Source of the DNA: JAENVT01 sp963773085
GTDB lineage: Bacteria > Actinomycetota > Acidimicrobiia > Acidimicrobiales > Ilumatobacteraceae
NCBI GenBank assembly: GCA_963773085.1
Contig: CAVYZS010000018.1
Coordinates: forward strand, 124,001 to 188,000
Direction: 5' to 3'
Length of the DNA stretch: 64,000 nucleotides
Part shown: positions 8,923-17,318 of the stretch, piece after piece
Layout of the letters: every line of letters starts with the position of its first letter
Position numbering within the stretch: the first letter of the stretch is position 1
Program-made: the position numbers and the translations under genes
Notes under the pieces: generated by a model
Database searches by the model: none
The model's input: the letters and a program-made list of their open reading frames with translations, nothing else
What the model was told of the DNA's origin: nothing

Positions 8923-11052
8923 GTGGATTGGTCGCGTCGGTCAGGGCTGCGCGCTGCCCTGTTGACCGTTTCGGCACTGGTGAGCACCGTGGTGCTGTCG
9001 GTCGATCGGACCGTTTCGGCCTTGAACAACGGGCGGATCCCCGCCGGTGGGGTGCTTCGCGTCTCGGTTCCCGAGGCGATCGGCGGCAAGACCGTCGTCG
9101 GTCAACTGACCGTCGACCGCGCTCTGGGAGCCGGATACGTGACGGCCTACGGCTGCGACGACGACTTCCCGACGAACCCCGACGGCACCGTCGCCCGATC
9201 CGACCTCAACTACGACGGCGCAGTGTCACCGGTTTCGTCCAACCGCCTCATCGTCAAGGCCGACAACAACGGCGACGTCTGCTTCTTCACCTCACGCCCA
9301 GCGGCACTGATCGTCGACATCAACGCCGTCACGTTCGACACCGGGGTCAACTCGTTCCCGAACCGTCGCACCGACACCCGTCGTGGACCGAACGCACTTG
9401 TCGCCGGCGGTGGGGTGCTGCGGGTGTCGGTTCCCGAGGCCATCGGCGGCAAGACCGTGGTCGGTCAACTCACCGTCGACCGCGCCGTGGATGCAGGCTA
9501 CGTAACGGCATACGGCTGCGACGACGGCATCCCGACCGACCCTGACGGCGCCGTCAGCCGATCGGATCTCAACTACGACGGCGCGGTGTCACCGGTGGCG
9601 TCGAACCGGCTGATCGTCAAGGCCGACGACAACGGTGACATCTGCTTCTACACCCTGCGCCCAGCGGCGCTGATCATCGACATCAACGGAGTGTCCGACG
9701 TCGGCATCGGTTCATTGCCCAACCACCGCACCGACACACGCACCGGGTCGCAAGCACTCGTCGCCGGCAATGGAGTGCTGCAGGTGTCGGTACCCGAGGC
9801 CGTCGGCGGCAAGACCGTCGTCGGTCAACTCACCATCGACAGGGCGGCGGACGCCGGCTACGTGACCGCCTACGGCTGCGACGACGGCATCCCGACCGAC
9901 CCTGACGGCGCGGTCAGCAGATCGGACCTCAACTACGACGGCGACGTGTCACCGGTGGCGTCGAACCGGCTGATCGTCAAGGCCGACAACGACGGCGACG
10001 TCTGCTTCTACACCTTGCGCCCAGCGGCGCTGATCATCGACATCAACGGAGTCTCCGACGCCGGCATCAGCTCGTTCCCGAACTACCGCATCGACACCCG
10101 TAGCCAAACCTTGCCGCCCGGCTCGGTCACTTCCGTCAACGTGCCGGTGTGGCCGCCCTACGAGACGCTCCCACCGCTCGACGGGGTCGCAGCGCTCACC
10201 GGTCTGCCGGCGGATTCGACGGTCACCAGCCGACCGATCGTGGCAGTCAAGATCGACAACTACGGGGTTGCGCGGCCGCAGTGGGCGCTCGAACAAGCCG
10301 ATGCGATCATCGAGGAGAACGTCGAAGGGATCACTCGGTTCGTCGCGCTCTTCCATACGCGTCTGCCCGATGTCGTCGGACCGGTTCGGTCGGCGCGAAT
10401 CGGTGACCTCGATCTCTTGTCGGCGATGAACCGCCCGGTCTTCGCCTACTCCGGCGCCAACCCAGGAGTGACCGACTGGGTCAACTCGGCAGCGAGATCG
10501 GAAGTGCTCGTCGACTTCACGGCACTGCGCAACTCGTGCTACAGCCGCTCGGCCGAACGACCCGGGCCCCACAACCTGTTGCTCGACCCGAACTGCGCCG
10601 TCACCGTCGCCGACGCTGCCGGACCCGCCCGCCCGCTCTGGCACATCGATCCATCGTGGACCCCGCCGGTCGTCGCGCCCGCGCTTCCCGACACGACATT
10701 CACACTGCCCATGGACGGTGTCGTGGTCGACTGGACTTGGGACGGCGCGACAGGGACGTATCTGCGCTCCCAGGATGGCCAACCACACCTCACCGTCAGC
10801 GGTGCACAGGTCTCGGCACCCAACGTCGTCGAGATCTCCACTGTGTACGTCCCGTCGCCCGCCGATGCCCGATCGCCGACGCCGATCACAGTGGGTTCGG
10901 GAGCGGCGGTCGTGCACCGAAACGGCAGAGCAGTTCCCGGGACCTGGACGCGGGCCACGCCGTACGACACCTTCGAATTCTTCGACGGCACGACAGGGCA
11001 GTCGATCCCGCTCGACACCGGCACCACGTTCATCGAACTCGTACGAGCTTGA
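8923..11052 (+). CDS. secreted DUF3048 (YerB-like) protein with three tandem repeats
   Basis: About 709 residues from a GTG two bases after the ATPase stop. A signal-peptide-like start (RAALLTVSALVSTVVLSV) is followed by three ~120-residue repeats (residues ~40-400), each with GGKTVVGQLT, GYVTAYGCDD, SDLNYDG and SNRLIVKAD, ending in ...RPAALI(V/I)DIN. The C-terminal half is DUF3048: IVAVKIDNYGVARPQWALEQAD, then EGITRFVALFH and VGPVRSARIGDLDLL. DUF3048 proteins are extracellular or lipoproteins of unknown biochemical role. The repeats probably act as a surface or adhesive stalk. The longer open frame that starts inside the ATPase is an artefact of the frameshifts. Confidence 0.75.
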   Translation: MDWSRRSGLRAALLTVSALVSTVVLSVDRTVSALNNGRIPAGGVLRVSVPEAIGGKTVVGQLTVDRALGAGYVTAYGCDDDFPTNPDGTVARSDLNYDGAVSPVSSNRLIVKADNNGDVCFFTSRPAALIVDINAVTFDTGVNSFPNRRTDTRRGPNALVAGGGVLRVSVPEAIGGKTVVGQLTVDRAVDAGYVTAYGCDDGIPTDPDGAVSRSDLNYDGAVSPVASNRLIVKADDNGDICFYTLRPAALIIDINGVSDVGIGSLPNHRTDTRTGSQALVAGNGVLQVSVPEAVGGKTVVGQLTIDRAADAGYVTAYGCDDGIPTDPDGAVSRSDLNYDGDVSPVASNRLIVKADNDGDVCFYTLRPAALIIDINGVSDAGISSFPNYRIDTRSQTLPPGSVTSVNVPVWPPYETLPPLDGVAALTGLPADSTVTSRPIVAVKIDNYGVARPQWALEQADAIIEENVEGITRFVALFHTRLPDVVGPVRSARIGDLDLLSAMNRPVFAYSGANPGVTDWVNSAARSEVLVDFTALRNSCYSRSAERPGPHNLLLDPNCAVTVADAAGPARPLWHIDPSWTPPVVAPALPDTTFTLPMDGVVVDWTWDGATGTYLRSQDGQPHLTVSGAQVSAPNVVEISTVYVPSPADARSPTPITVGSGAAVVHRNGRAVPGTWTRATPYDTFEFFDGTTGQSIPLDTGTTFIELVRA
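9046..10128 (+). repeat. three tandem coding repeats of ~360 bp
   Basis: Copies begin at about 9046, 9409 and 9769 with the same start (GGNGNGGTGCT-type) and keep strong nucleotide identity, for example the block around GGCGGCAAGACCGTCGTCGG. Spacing is 363 and 360 bp, multiples of three. Copies 2 and 3 are closer to each other than to copy 1, pointing to recent duplication. Confidence 0.8.
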
Positions 11053-11061
11053 TGAACCTGC

Positions 11062-12093
11062 CTACGGCTCGTCGATCGGGCCCACCGCTTCGCGGACGAG
11101 TTCATGGAAGACTCGAATGCCCTCTTCCCACTTCGGGCTCAACACACCGATGTCGTAGTTGCCGGCGGCGAGATTGCGTTGCACGTGCTCGCACACGCGG
11201 GCGTCCTCGTCGGCGACCTGCTCGCTGAACTTGATGATCGCTTCGACATCGTGGTCGGTGTCGTCGGCGAAGAAGTACTCGAAGATCAGATCGGAGTGAC
11301 TGTGCCCGCGGGGCAGCCAGCGTTCCACGGCGAACCCGCCGGGAAAGACGTCGAAGGCGAAGGTTGGCCAGAACCACCCGAACACCCCGAACGTCGATTC
11401 GTTGCGCGGCGGCATCTCATGGATGTTCCAGCGGCGATCGCCCTTGATGATGACCTTGTAGTTCAAGGCGTCGGCATCGCGGCTCATCGCCGGGTGCACG
11501 GTGGGCAGGTGGTAACCCTCCATGAAGTTGTCGCCGTAGGTCTTCCAGTTGCAGGCGACAGTGCGCACACTGCGGCTATGGAAGCAGAACGACTCGAGGG
11601 GTACGTCGGCCACTTCATCGGGAAAGGCTCCCAGCCATTCGTGCAACGGCGGCACCGCCGGGTCGAGACACGCGAATACCATGCCGCGCCACGACTCGAC
11701 CTGGATCGGTGCCAGGTCCATTCCATCCGGCACGTCGCATCCGAAGTCGCGGGCGTTGAGCAGCGTGCCGTCGTCGCGGAATGCCCATCCGTGGTAGCGA
11801 CAGACCATGTTCGCCTGATGGCCTTCGCCATCCCACACGATCGGACCGGCGCGGTGCGGGCACAGGTTGTAGAAGCCCACCAGGCTGCGATCGTCGTTGC
11901 GGCGCACGAAGATCGGCCAGCCGGCGAGGTTCTCGGTCACGTAGTCGCCGGGGCGTCGCAATTGATGCTCGTAGGCGATGTGCACCCATGCCGAACCGAA
12001 GATCGGCCACCGCTCCCGCTCGAACACGCTGGGGTCGGTATACCAGCGCGCGGGGAGAGTCGTGACCAGATCCACTGGCGCGAGCCTACTCAC
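11062..12093 (-). CDS. Rieske [2Fe-2S] ring-hydroxylating oxygenase, alpha-subunit type
   Basis: About 343 residues from a GTG at 12093 (SRLAPVDLVTTLPARWYTDP). The Rieske cluster ligands are visible as CPHRAG and CRYHGW (C-x-H ... C-x2-H) near residues 77-100. The catalytic domain has the mononuclear iron motif DNFMEGYHLPTVHP (two His plus a later carboxylate). Such enzymes hydroxylate or demethylate aromatic or quaternary-amine substrates using an external reductase, which is not encoded nearby. The gene lies 17 bp downstream of a bicupin gene on the same strand, so both may handle one small-molecule substrate. The longer upstream open frame overlaps the cupin gene and is not used. Confidence 0.88.
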   Translation of the reverse strand: MSRLAPVDLVTTLPARWYTDPSVFERERWPIFGSAWVHIAYEHQLRRPGDYVTENLAGWPIFVRRNDDRSLVGFYNLCPHRAGPIVWDGEGHQANMVCRYHGWAFRDDGTLLNARDFGCDVPDGMDLAPIQVESWRGMVFACLDPAVPPLHEWLGAFPDEVADVPLESFCFHSRSVRTVACNWKTYGDNFMEGYHLPTVHPAMSRDADALNYKVIIKGDRRWNIHEMPPRNESTFGVFGWFWPTFAFDVFPGGFAVERWLPRGHSHSDLIFEYFFADDTDHDVEAIIKFSEQVADEDARVCEHVQRNLAAGNYDIGVLSPKWEEGIRVFHELVREAVGPIDEP

Positions 12094-12110
12094 GGCATCG
12101 CGTCGTGCGG

Positions 12111-12779
12111 CTAGCGCTTGATGATGCAGTAGACCTTGCGGAACGTCTCGGTGACGTCCCATCGCCCAGTGAATCCGGCAGGGGTGAACAGCACCGATCC
12201 GGCCGACAGGTCGTAACGCACGCCGTCGTTTCCGGTCATCGTCGCCGAACCCGACAGGCAGACAAAGACCTCGTCGTAACCATCGCGACTCGCCGGAAAA
12301 ATGCCCGGTGTCGATTCCCACACGCCGACGTTCAACCCGTTGTGCACCCACAGTTCAGCGGTCGACTCGCGCGGCTCGCCCTTGATGGGGTTGGCGCGCG
12401 GTAGCGACGGGCCGAGCGCGTGGGTGTGGGCATTGGCGAGGTGGGCGGCCGGCGCAGGCCGACCCGGCCGGTTGTCGATGACGTACAACTTGCGCATCGT
12501 TTGGTGCACCGTCCACGTCGAGTTCCAATGCCGAGGCGTGACCCACATCGTGCCGGGCGCGATGTCGAATTCGCCGTCGTCGTGAGCGACCGTTCCTCGT
12601 CCCGAGACCATGAACATCATCTCGTCGTAGTCCTCAGTTGGGCCGCTGAGCGTGCCGGGCGCGCACTCCCAGATCCCCACCTCGACGCCGTCGTACCCCC
12701 ACTCCCAGAACGACTGTGCCGGTGTCACCGGCGGTTGCATGGGGGCAAGATCGGTGGCGAGCATGTTCTGTGCGTACAT
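12111..12779 (-). CDS. bicupin protein
   Basis: About 222 residues with two cupin domains of the DUF861/cupin_3 type. The first has PTEDYDEMMFMVSGRGTVAHDDG and GTMWVTPRHWNSTW; the second has SRDGYDEVFVCLSGSATMTGNDG and GSVLFTPAGFTGRWDV. The E..(8)..G pattern without the classical HxH suggests a small-molecule binding or (S)-ureidoglycine aminohydrolase-like fold. The ATG at 12779 (MYAQNML) is preferred over an upstream GTG. It is the first gene of a likely two-gene operon with the Rieske oxygenase, and its promoter must lie in the 85 bp before tRNA-Gly. Confidence 0.75.
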   Translation of the reverse strand: MYAQNMLATDLAPMQPPVTPAQSFWEWGYDGVEVGIWECAPGTLSGPTEDYDEMMFMVSGRGTVAHDDGEFDIAPGTMWVTPRHWNSTWTVHQTMRKLYVIDNRPGRPAPAAHLANAHTHALGPSLPRANPIKGEPRESTAELWVHNGLNVGVWESTPGIFPASRDGYDEVFVCLSGSATMTGNDGVRYDLSAGSVLFTPAGFTGRWDVTETFRKVYCIIKR

Positions 12780-12864
12780 GGATTCATTGTGGCGCACACG
12801 GATCTAACGACAGCACTCCGGGCTGACGGAGCACTGACCGAGATATGATCTCGACTCCACCATC

Positions 12865-12937
<73 letters not shown>

Positions 12938-13146
12938 AACACATAGTCCCAGGTCACGACAGGTACTGGCTGGCCGTCAGTGACCATCATCGACCAGTCA
13001 TGCAACTGCCGTGCAAGGAGCGAAGGCGGTCACTAGCGGTCTGAGGTGGCCACTACCGGTAACATTCCCAGCTTTTTCGGTTGGCTATTCAGACAAGATT
13101 TATCTGAGGCGATCACCCGTCGACGATCGTCGTCGTCAGGGTATGA
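12938..13146. other. gene-free stretch between tRNA and IS element
   Basis: No convincing gene. Around 13029-13066 there are two similar short motifs (GGTCACTAGCGGT and GGCCACTACCGGT) resembling ends seen in some IS21-type elements; this may be the relic of a second insertion sequence, but no transposase remains. Confidence 0.3.
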
Positions 13147-14528
13147 GTCCCGCGGCGTGGTGGGTTTTCGGTAGGTCCACCAGTGGGTGAGCCATCGGCG
13201 TGATTCTTGGTGTGTTCCTGCAAGAACCCACCGAAGGAGAACACCCCGATGGCTCTAGATGAGTCTGCCCTGTCCGAACTTCTTGAGGCGCTGCGCGTTG
13301 GCGATGGAGTCGATCTGATCCGAGACGCGGTGCGTCTGGTGATGCAAGAGTTGATCGAGCTCGAAGCCAGCGAGGTGATCGGCGCCAAGGCGTATGAGCG
13401 CACCGAGACCCGTGTCAATGAACGCAACGGTCACCGATCTCGGCTGTTGGCCACGCAGGCCGGCGATATCGAGTTGAAGATCCCGAAGCTGTCTCATGGC
13501 AGCTTCTTTCCGAGCTTGTTGGCGCCGCGTCGGCGCATCGATCAGGCGTTGCACGCCGTGATCATGCAGGCCTACGTCGAGGGCGTGTCGACTCGCTCGG
13601 TCGACGATTTGGTGCAAGCGCTGGGGATCGATTCGGGGATCTCCAAATCGCAGGTATCGAGGATCTGCGCCCGGCTCGATGTCGAAGTCGACGCCTTCCG
13701 CAACCGCAGCCTCGGTCACATCGAGTTTCCCTACGTGTATCTCGACGCGACCTATGTCAAGGCCCGCGACACCGACTTGCACCAGGTCGTCTCTCGGGCG
13801 GTGGTGATCGCCACCGGGATCACCGCTAACGGCGACCGTGAGGTCCTCGGGATCGCCGTTGGCGACTCCGAAGACGAGACGTTCTGGACCGAGTTCCTGC
13901 GCTCGCTACGCCGCCGCGGCTTGAGCGGTGTGCGTCTGGTGATCTCTGACGCTCACGAAGGCTTGAAAGCCGCAGCACGCAAAACATTGCAGGGCGCCAG
14001 CTGGCAGCGGTGCCGCGTTCACTTCGCCCGCAACGTGCTGGCCCGGGTCCCCAAAGGCCACCAAGACGTCGTCGCTGCTGCGCTGCGGACGGTGTTCGTG
14101 CATCCCAACCCGGAGGAGATCTCGGCCGCCTGGGACCGCACTGCGGACATGTTCTCTCGCCAGTTCCCGAAAGTGAAAGAGCTGATGGACAGCGCCAAAG
14201 GTGACGTGCTCGCCTTCTCGGCATTCCCGCCGGACCACTGGCGAAAGATCTGGTCGAACAACCCCCTCGAGCGGTTGAACAAAGAGATCAAGCGACGCAC
14301 CAACGTCGTGCAGATCTTCCCGAACAACCCGGCCATCGTGCGCCTCGTCGGCGCTGTGCTCGCCGAGCAACACGACGACTGGGCCACCCACCGCCATTAC
14401 CTGTCGGAGCACTCGATGGCCAAGCTCTACCCGACGCGCGATACTGACACCGCGTCAGCAACAGAGATGCTCGCCATCAACTGACGCCACCAGGAATCAC
14501 ACCAACGATTCCCACCACTCCACGGGAC
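13147..14528 (+). mobile_element. IS256-family insertion sequence
   Basis: Terminal inverted repeats of 18 bases with two mismatches lie at 13147-13164 and 14511-14528 (GTCCCGYGGMGTGGTGGG). They flank one mutator-type transposase gene. No 8-9 bp target duplication could be recognised beside these ends. A subterminal GTGATTCYTGGTG motif is also inverted between both sides. The right end lies inside a small membrane-protein gene whose C-terminus it replaces. Confidence 0.8.
13249..14484 (+). CDS. IS256-family (mutator) DDE transposase
   Basis: A 411-residue transposase, normal length for IS256. The DDE triad is visible as LDATYVKAR, VISDAHEGL and NPLERLNKEIKRR. The conserved CRVHFARNVL block lies between the second Asp and the Glu. 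The ATG at 13249 follows a good AAGGAG site. The frame is intact, so the element may be active. It is the only intact transposase in the window. Confidence 0.93.
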   Translation: MALDESALSELLEALRVGDGVDLIRDAVRLVMQELIELEASEVIGAKAYERTETRVNERNGHRSRLLATQAGDIELKIPKLSHGSFFPSLLAPRRRIDQALHAVIMQAYVEGVSTRSVDDLVQALGIDSGISKSQVSRICARLDVEVDAFRNRSLGHIEFPYVYLDATYVKARDTDLHQVVSRAVVIATGITANGDREVLGIAVGDSEDETFWTEFLRSLRRRGLSGVRLVISDAHEGLKAAARKTLQGASWQRCRVHFARNVLARVPKGHQDVVAAALRTVFVHPNPEEISAAWDRTADMFSRQFPKVKELMDSAKGDVLAFSAFPPDHWRKIWSNNPLERLNKEIKRRTNVVQIFPNNPAIVRLVGAVLAEQHDDWATHRHYLSEHSMAKLYPTRDTDTASATEMLAIN

Positions 14529-14749
14529 GCTGTCCAAACGCGCAGCGACGAACGCAGACCTCCCGCTTTCTCGACGCCGATCAGGGCAAGCGTGATCGCG
14601 ACAACACTGCAGACGATACAGACCGCATGTATGCCGTATGTGGTCCAACCCGCAAGGCCGCGTCGGGAGCGGTGCGTGACAAACTTGGCAAAGAGTACGA
14701 TCGATGACAAGGTCACTACGTTGTTGAAGAAGTCGTTCGACGTGTTCAC
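14477..14749 (-). pseudogene. small membrane protein truncated by the IS element
   Basis: From a GTG at 14749 with a strong AAGGAGG site, about 75 native residues are readable: NTSNDFFNNVVTLSSIVLF then a basic loop and a second helix (HAVCIVCSVVAITLALIGVEK). Codons downstream of 14528 come from the right end of the IS256 element (final residues SRGVVGIVGVIPGGVS). The original C-terminus is therefore lost or shortened. Two transmembrane helices; no recognised family. It follows the DUF4255 relic on the same strand. Confidence 0.5.
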
Positions 14750-14934
14750 TTGGTGCCCTCCTTCTCTGTCGTTGGGCTGTGGTTCCCACATCGAAGTCTG
14801 GCGGCGGTTGCGATGAAGACTCCGTGTTCGGCGACGCCGGTATCCCAAGGCGTCCCTGAAGGTGTCGACAAGGCGAATCCAAACCGGGCTTGCGGCAACG
14901 ATGCGGTCGATGCTCAGCGGCGTCCCACGCAGTC

Positions 14935-15545
14935 TCACAACGGTGAACCCGCTGTCTCGGGCACACCCATCGCAAGCTCGCGAACCTGGACAGGGGCGTT
15001 GCTGGGTCTGTGTGGTGGCGTCGATGTCGACGACGCGCACCTCGTAGTTGACGGAGAGGTGGTAGGGCAGGTTGATCGCCCACCAGATGCGCGCTCTGTC
15101 GTCGACCTGCATCGTGGCGAGGTTGACCCGCAGCTCGGTCGGCGTGCCGGCCAGCGCACCGACCAGCTCGGGTCCGTCGACGGTGGCGTCGTCGTACATA
15201 ACCTGCATGGCGCGACCGAGCAGGATCTGCTCGGTCTCTCGATCCCCAGCCCAGGGGATCAGCATGTAGTGCAGACACAGTGCGAGCGGCTGTTTTCCGG
15301 ATGAGCAGCTGTCCCCCAGGTTGCTGCTCGGTCGACTTAGCGCGGTTGCGGACCGTCGGCTCTTCGACGATGTCGTACAAGAACAACGAGATCCGGGCCG
15401 GATCGTGCGGCGGGATGGACTCGAGGTTGTCGAGGAAGGCGAACGGGGCCCGGATTGCCCGGAGTCGCGAGACTGCTCAGCCCCGTGGTGATACGCGCGA
15501 CGAGCGCTCGCGAAACCGCCGTCAGTACCTCGGAAGTTGCAATAC
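14935..15545 (-). pseudogene. DUF4255 (Pvc16-like) gene remnant, frameshifted
   Basis: Pieces in successive frames read as a DUF4255/Pvc16_N protein: SEVLTAVSRALVARITTGLS, then RAPFAFLDNLESIPPHDPAR and LFLYDIVEEPTVRNRA. Next come LHYMLIPWAGDRETEQILLG and PTELRVNLATMQVDDRARIW, then NLPYHLSVNYEVRVVDID. A short tail in a further frame stops at 14935. DUF4255 proteins belong to contractile injection systems and phage-tail-like particles, where they are thought to act near the tail tube/sheath terminus. No other component of such a particle is present. At least three frame breaks are needed, more than typical here, so it is probably a true relic. Confidence 0.5.
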
Positions 15546-15817
15546 GTTCCGTCAGTGTTCTCCCGCCGACGTCACGCCGGCGTCACCGACCGCGGGATCG
15601 GCAAGCTGTCCGCGTTACGAAGCCGAGAAACTCCGCCCTGCTCGAGCCGCTCTACACGAAGCCCGAAGCCGCCGAGCTGCTAAACGTTCCACTCCGGTTC
15701 GTCGAACGCATCACATCCGATCATCGGATCAGATTCGTACGAATCGGCCGGCACATCCGCATCCCAGAAAGCGCCCTCGCCGAGTTTGTAGACCACGCAA
15801 CCGATCACCCGAGATGA
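15488..15817 (+). CDS. excisionase-like helix-turn-helix DNA-binding protein
   Basis: The last ~60 residues form an HTH_17 (MerR/excisionase-like) domain: LYTKPEAAELLNVPLRFVE, then a recognition region with IRFVRIGRHIRIPESALAEF. This pattern is typical of actinobacterial Xis and of helix-turn-helix helpers of integrative elements. The start is uncertain (GTG at 15485 or 15488; TTG at 15455). It is similar to the second HTH protein at 25187-25444, close to the other end of the island. It could control excision or the adjacent genes. Confidence 0.6.
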   Translation: MIRATSARETAVSTSEVAIRSVSVLPPTSRRRHRPRDRQAVRVTKPRNSALLEPLYTKPEAAELLNVPLRFVERITSDHRIRFVRIGRHIRIPESALAEFVDHATDHPR

Positions 15818-16178
15818 GATTCCGTTCACACTGATCTTACGCATGGTCGACTACCACCGAGGCGACTTCGATCCATCACCGAGGTCTCTGACCTCGACAG
15901 AGACGCTGTGCTCAGGGCGGGATTCACAAAGCCGGTCGTCGGGTCGGCTTCGCCGACGCTTGTAGTCCGACACCAGCCCTCGAATTTTGGCCCACCAAGT
16001 TGGGGCTGGACGTACCGACCAATCCGCGCCTTGGATGCGGCGTTGGGTTCTCACTCATGGTGTCCTCCCTTCAGCGGCTCAAGCGGTAATCCCAGCACTC
16101 GGGCCTGTGAGTGGATGCAAGGGAAGGTCCACGACACGATAGCGCGAAACGTTTTGTGGACCGCTGAGAGGGAGTCGA
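15818..16178. other. gene-free stretch downstream of the FlhA-C operon
   Basis: About 360 bp between the HTH gene and the convergent FlhA-C gene. I see no convincing gene, RNA or clear terminator hairpin. Confidence 0.4.
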
Positions 16179-17318
16179 TCACACGGTCACAGTAGCAACC
16201 ACTTCGAGCTTTGAATCCTCCAGCTCGCTGACGGCGAAGACATCGAGATGGGGTATCTCAGCGCTCACTAGCGCCGCCAAAGCCAACGTCAGGTCGTCGG
16301 GCACGAGAATAGGAGGGGTTTCAGTCGGGTCGAACTTGTTGATAATGTCAAACAGGGCTGCAACCAGGCGATCGCCAGCATCGTCATCGGGCAACATGGC
16401 GGCGATAGCGACGGCCGACGGGTCAAGCGTGATGCAGGGTGTTGTTGTGCCGGCGCCGACTTGTTGTCTTTGCCACCGCCGGGCACGGCGGACCAACTCG
16501 TCGGCGATGCGATCGTCGTCGTCACCGAGCGCGTTGGGTTGCAGCGCCACCATCTGACCGTAGAGGAAGTTGAGTTCTCGTATCGATGTATGCCGACCGG
16601 CCATCGTGGCCAGTATCGCCCTCCCGCGCGGTCGCCCCCAGCTGTCATCGACGATGATGCCGAGGGCGGGGAAGGCGGTCCGCCATTGCCCGTCGAGCTG
16701 TTCCGTAGAAGGGGCCTTAGCGAGTTCGCATCGCAGCCATGAGAAGACTTCGACCAGAACTCGCATCTTGGCTTCCGGATCGTGCGCGTCAAGCGGCCCC
16801 AGGCGAAGTGCACCGATCCCGAGGGACACGGTCCCGCTCTCCATTGTTGCATCCTCGGTGAGTGTGAACGGCGGGAGTCGGATGCCTGTGTCCATGTAGA
16901 ACAGTTCGCGGAAGTCACCGAGCACTCGCTCTTCGTCTGGAGTCGAGCGCGCGAACTCGGCCCAGCCACCGCTGTCGACGGCGAGTTCGATCGCGTCACC
17001 GAAAGGACCCCAGCGAATCCCTCGATTGTTTGCGACCGCAAGGGCGACGACGGAAGCCACAGCGTCAGTGTCCGCGCCACCCAACGGTGCCAGTACAGAG
17101 ATGGCACGGCGTGGATATCGCAACCGGACCCCGTCCAACCGCACGACGATAGAAGGTTGGTGGGGCCCACCAGTAGCCCGTGTCAAGACGACCTCCGCGG
17201 TGGCATCATCGGTGACTTGCCGAACGGAATGGACCATCATCGCCAGCCGGGCGTCGCTGTCAGGTTCATCGAAGCTGGTCGCGAACGTCGCCGTCAGCTC
17301 CACGGTCACTGTGGTCAT
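16179..17318 (-). CDS. stand-alone FlhA C-terminal-like (FHIPEP) protein
   Basis: A 379-residue soluble protein with no membrane segment. From residue ~125 it parallels the cytoplasmic domain of FlhA/SctV. DFRELFYMDTGIRLPPFTLTED corresponds to the IRKKFAQEMGYLPPVVHIRDN block of FlhA. RHTSIRELNFLYGQM matches the VPIRDMRTILETL block. TPCITLDPSAVAIAAML, PPILVPDDLTLALAALV and IPHLDVFAVSELED match the last FlhA-C subdomain (LD...LE, PPVLLV...LRPLL, P.L.VLS..E). These alignments are from memory of the family. FlhA-C normally forms a nonameric docking ring under the export gate. The membrane half and every other export component are missing here. The first ~110 residues are unassigned. It is the last gene of the operon; its ATG overlaps the upstream stop (ATGA). 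Confidence 0.7.
   Translation of the reverse strand: MTTVTVELTATFATSFDEPDSDARLAMMVHSVRQVTDDATAEVVLTRATGGPHQPSIVVRLDGVRLRYPRRAISVLAPLGGADTDAVASVVALAVANNRGIRWGPFGDAIELAVDSGGWAEFARSTPDEERVLGDFRELFYMDTGIRLPPFTLTEDATMESGTVSLGIGALRLGPLDAHDPEAKMRVLVEVFSWLRCELAKAPSTEQLDGQWRTAFPALGIIVDDSWGRPRGRAILATMAGRHTSIRELNFLYGQMVALQPNALGDDDDRIADELVRRARRWQRQQVGAGTTTPCITLDPSAVAIAAMLPDDDAGDRLVAALFDIINKFDPTETPPILVPDDLTLALAALVSAEIPHLDVFAVSELEDSKLEVVATVTV

Noticed and set aside
7333..11052. A single 1,239-codon frame covering the ATPase end and the DUF3048 protein
   Set aside because: It arises because the frameshifted ATPase frame happens to run into the next gene; the ATPase C-terminus is in another frame ending at 8920 and DUF3048 has its own GTG start and signal peptide.
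11062..12351. Long form of the Rieske oxygenase (429 codons)
   Set aside because: The extra N-terminus overlaps the cupin gene and has no family similarity; GTG 12093 fits the family start.
13029..13066. Ends of an IS21-type element
   Set aside because: Only two short similar motifs are present, with no transposase; too little to annotate as an IS.
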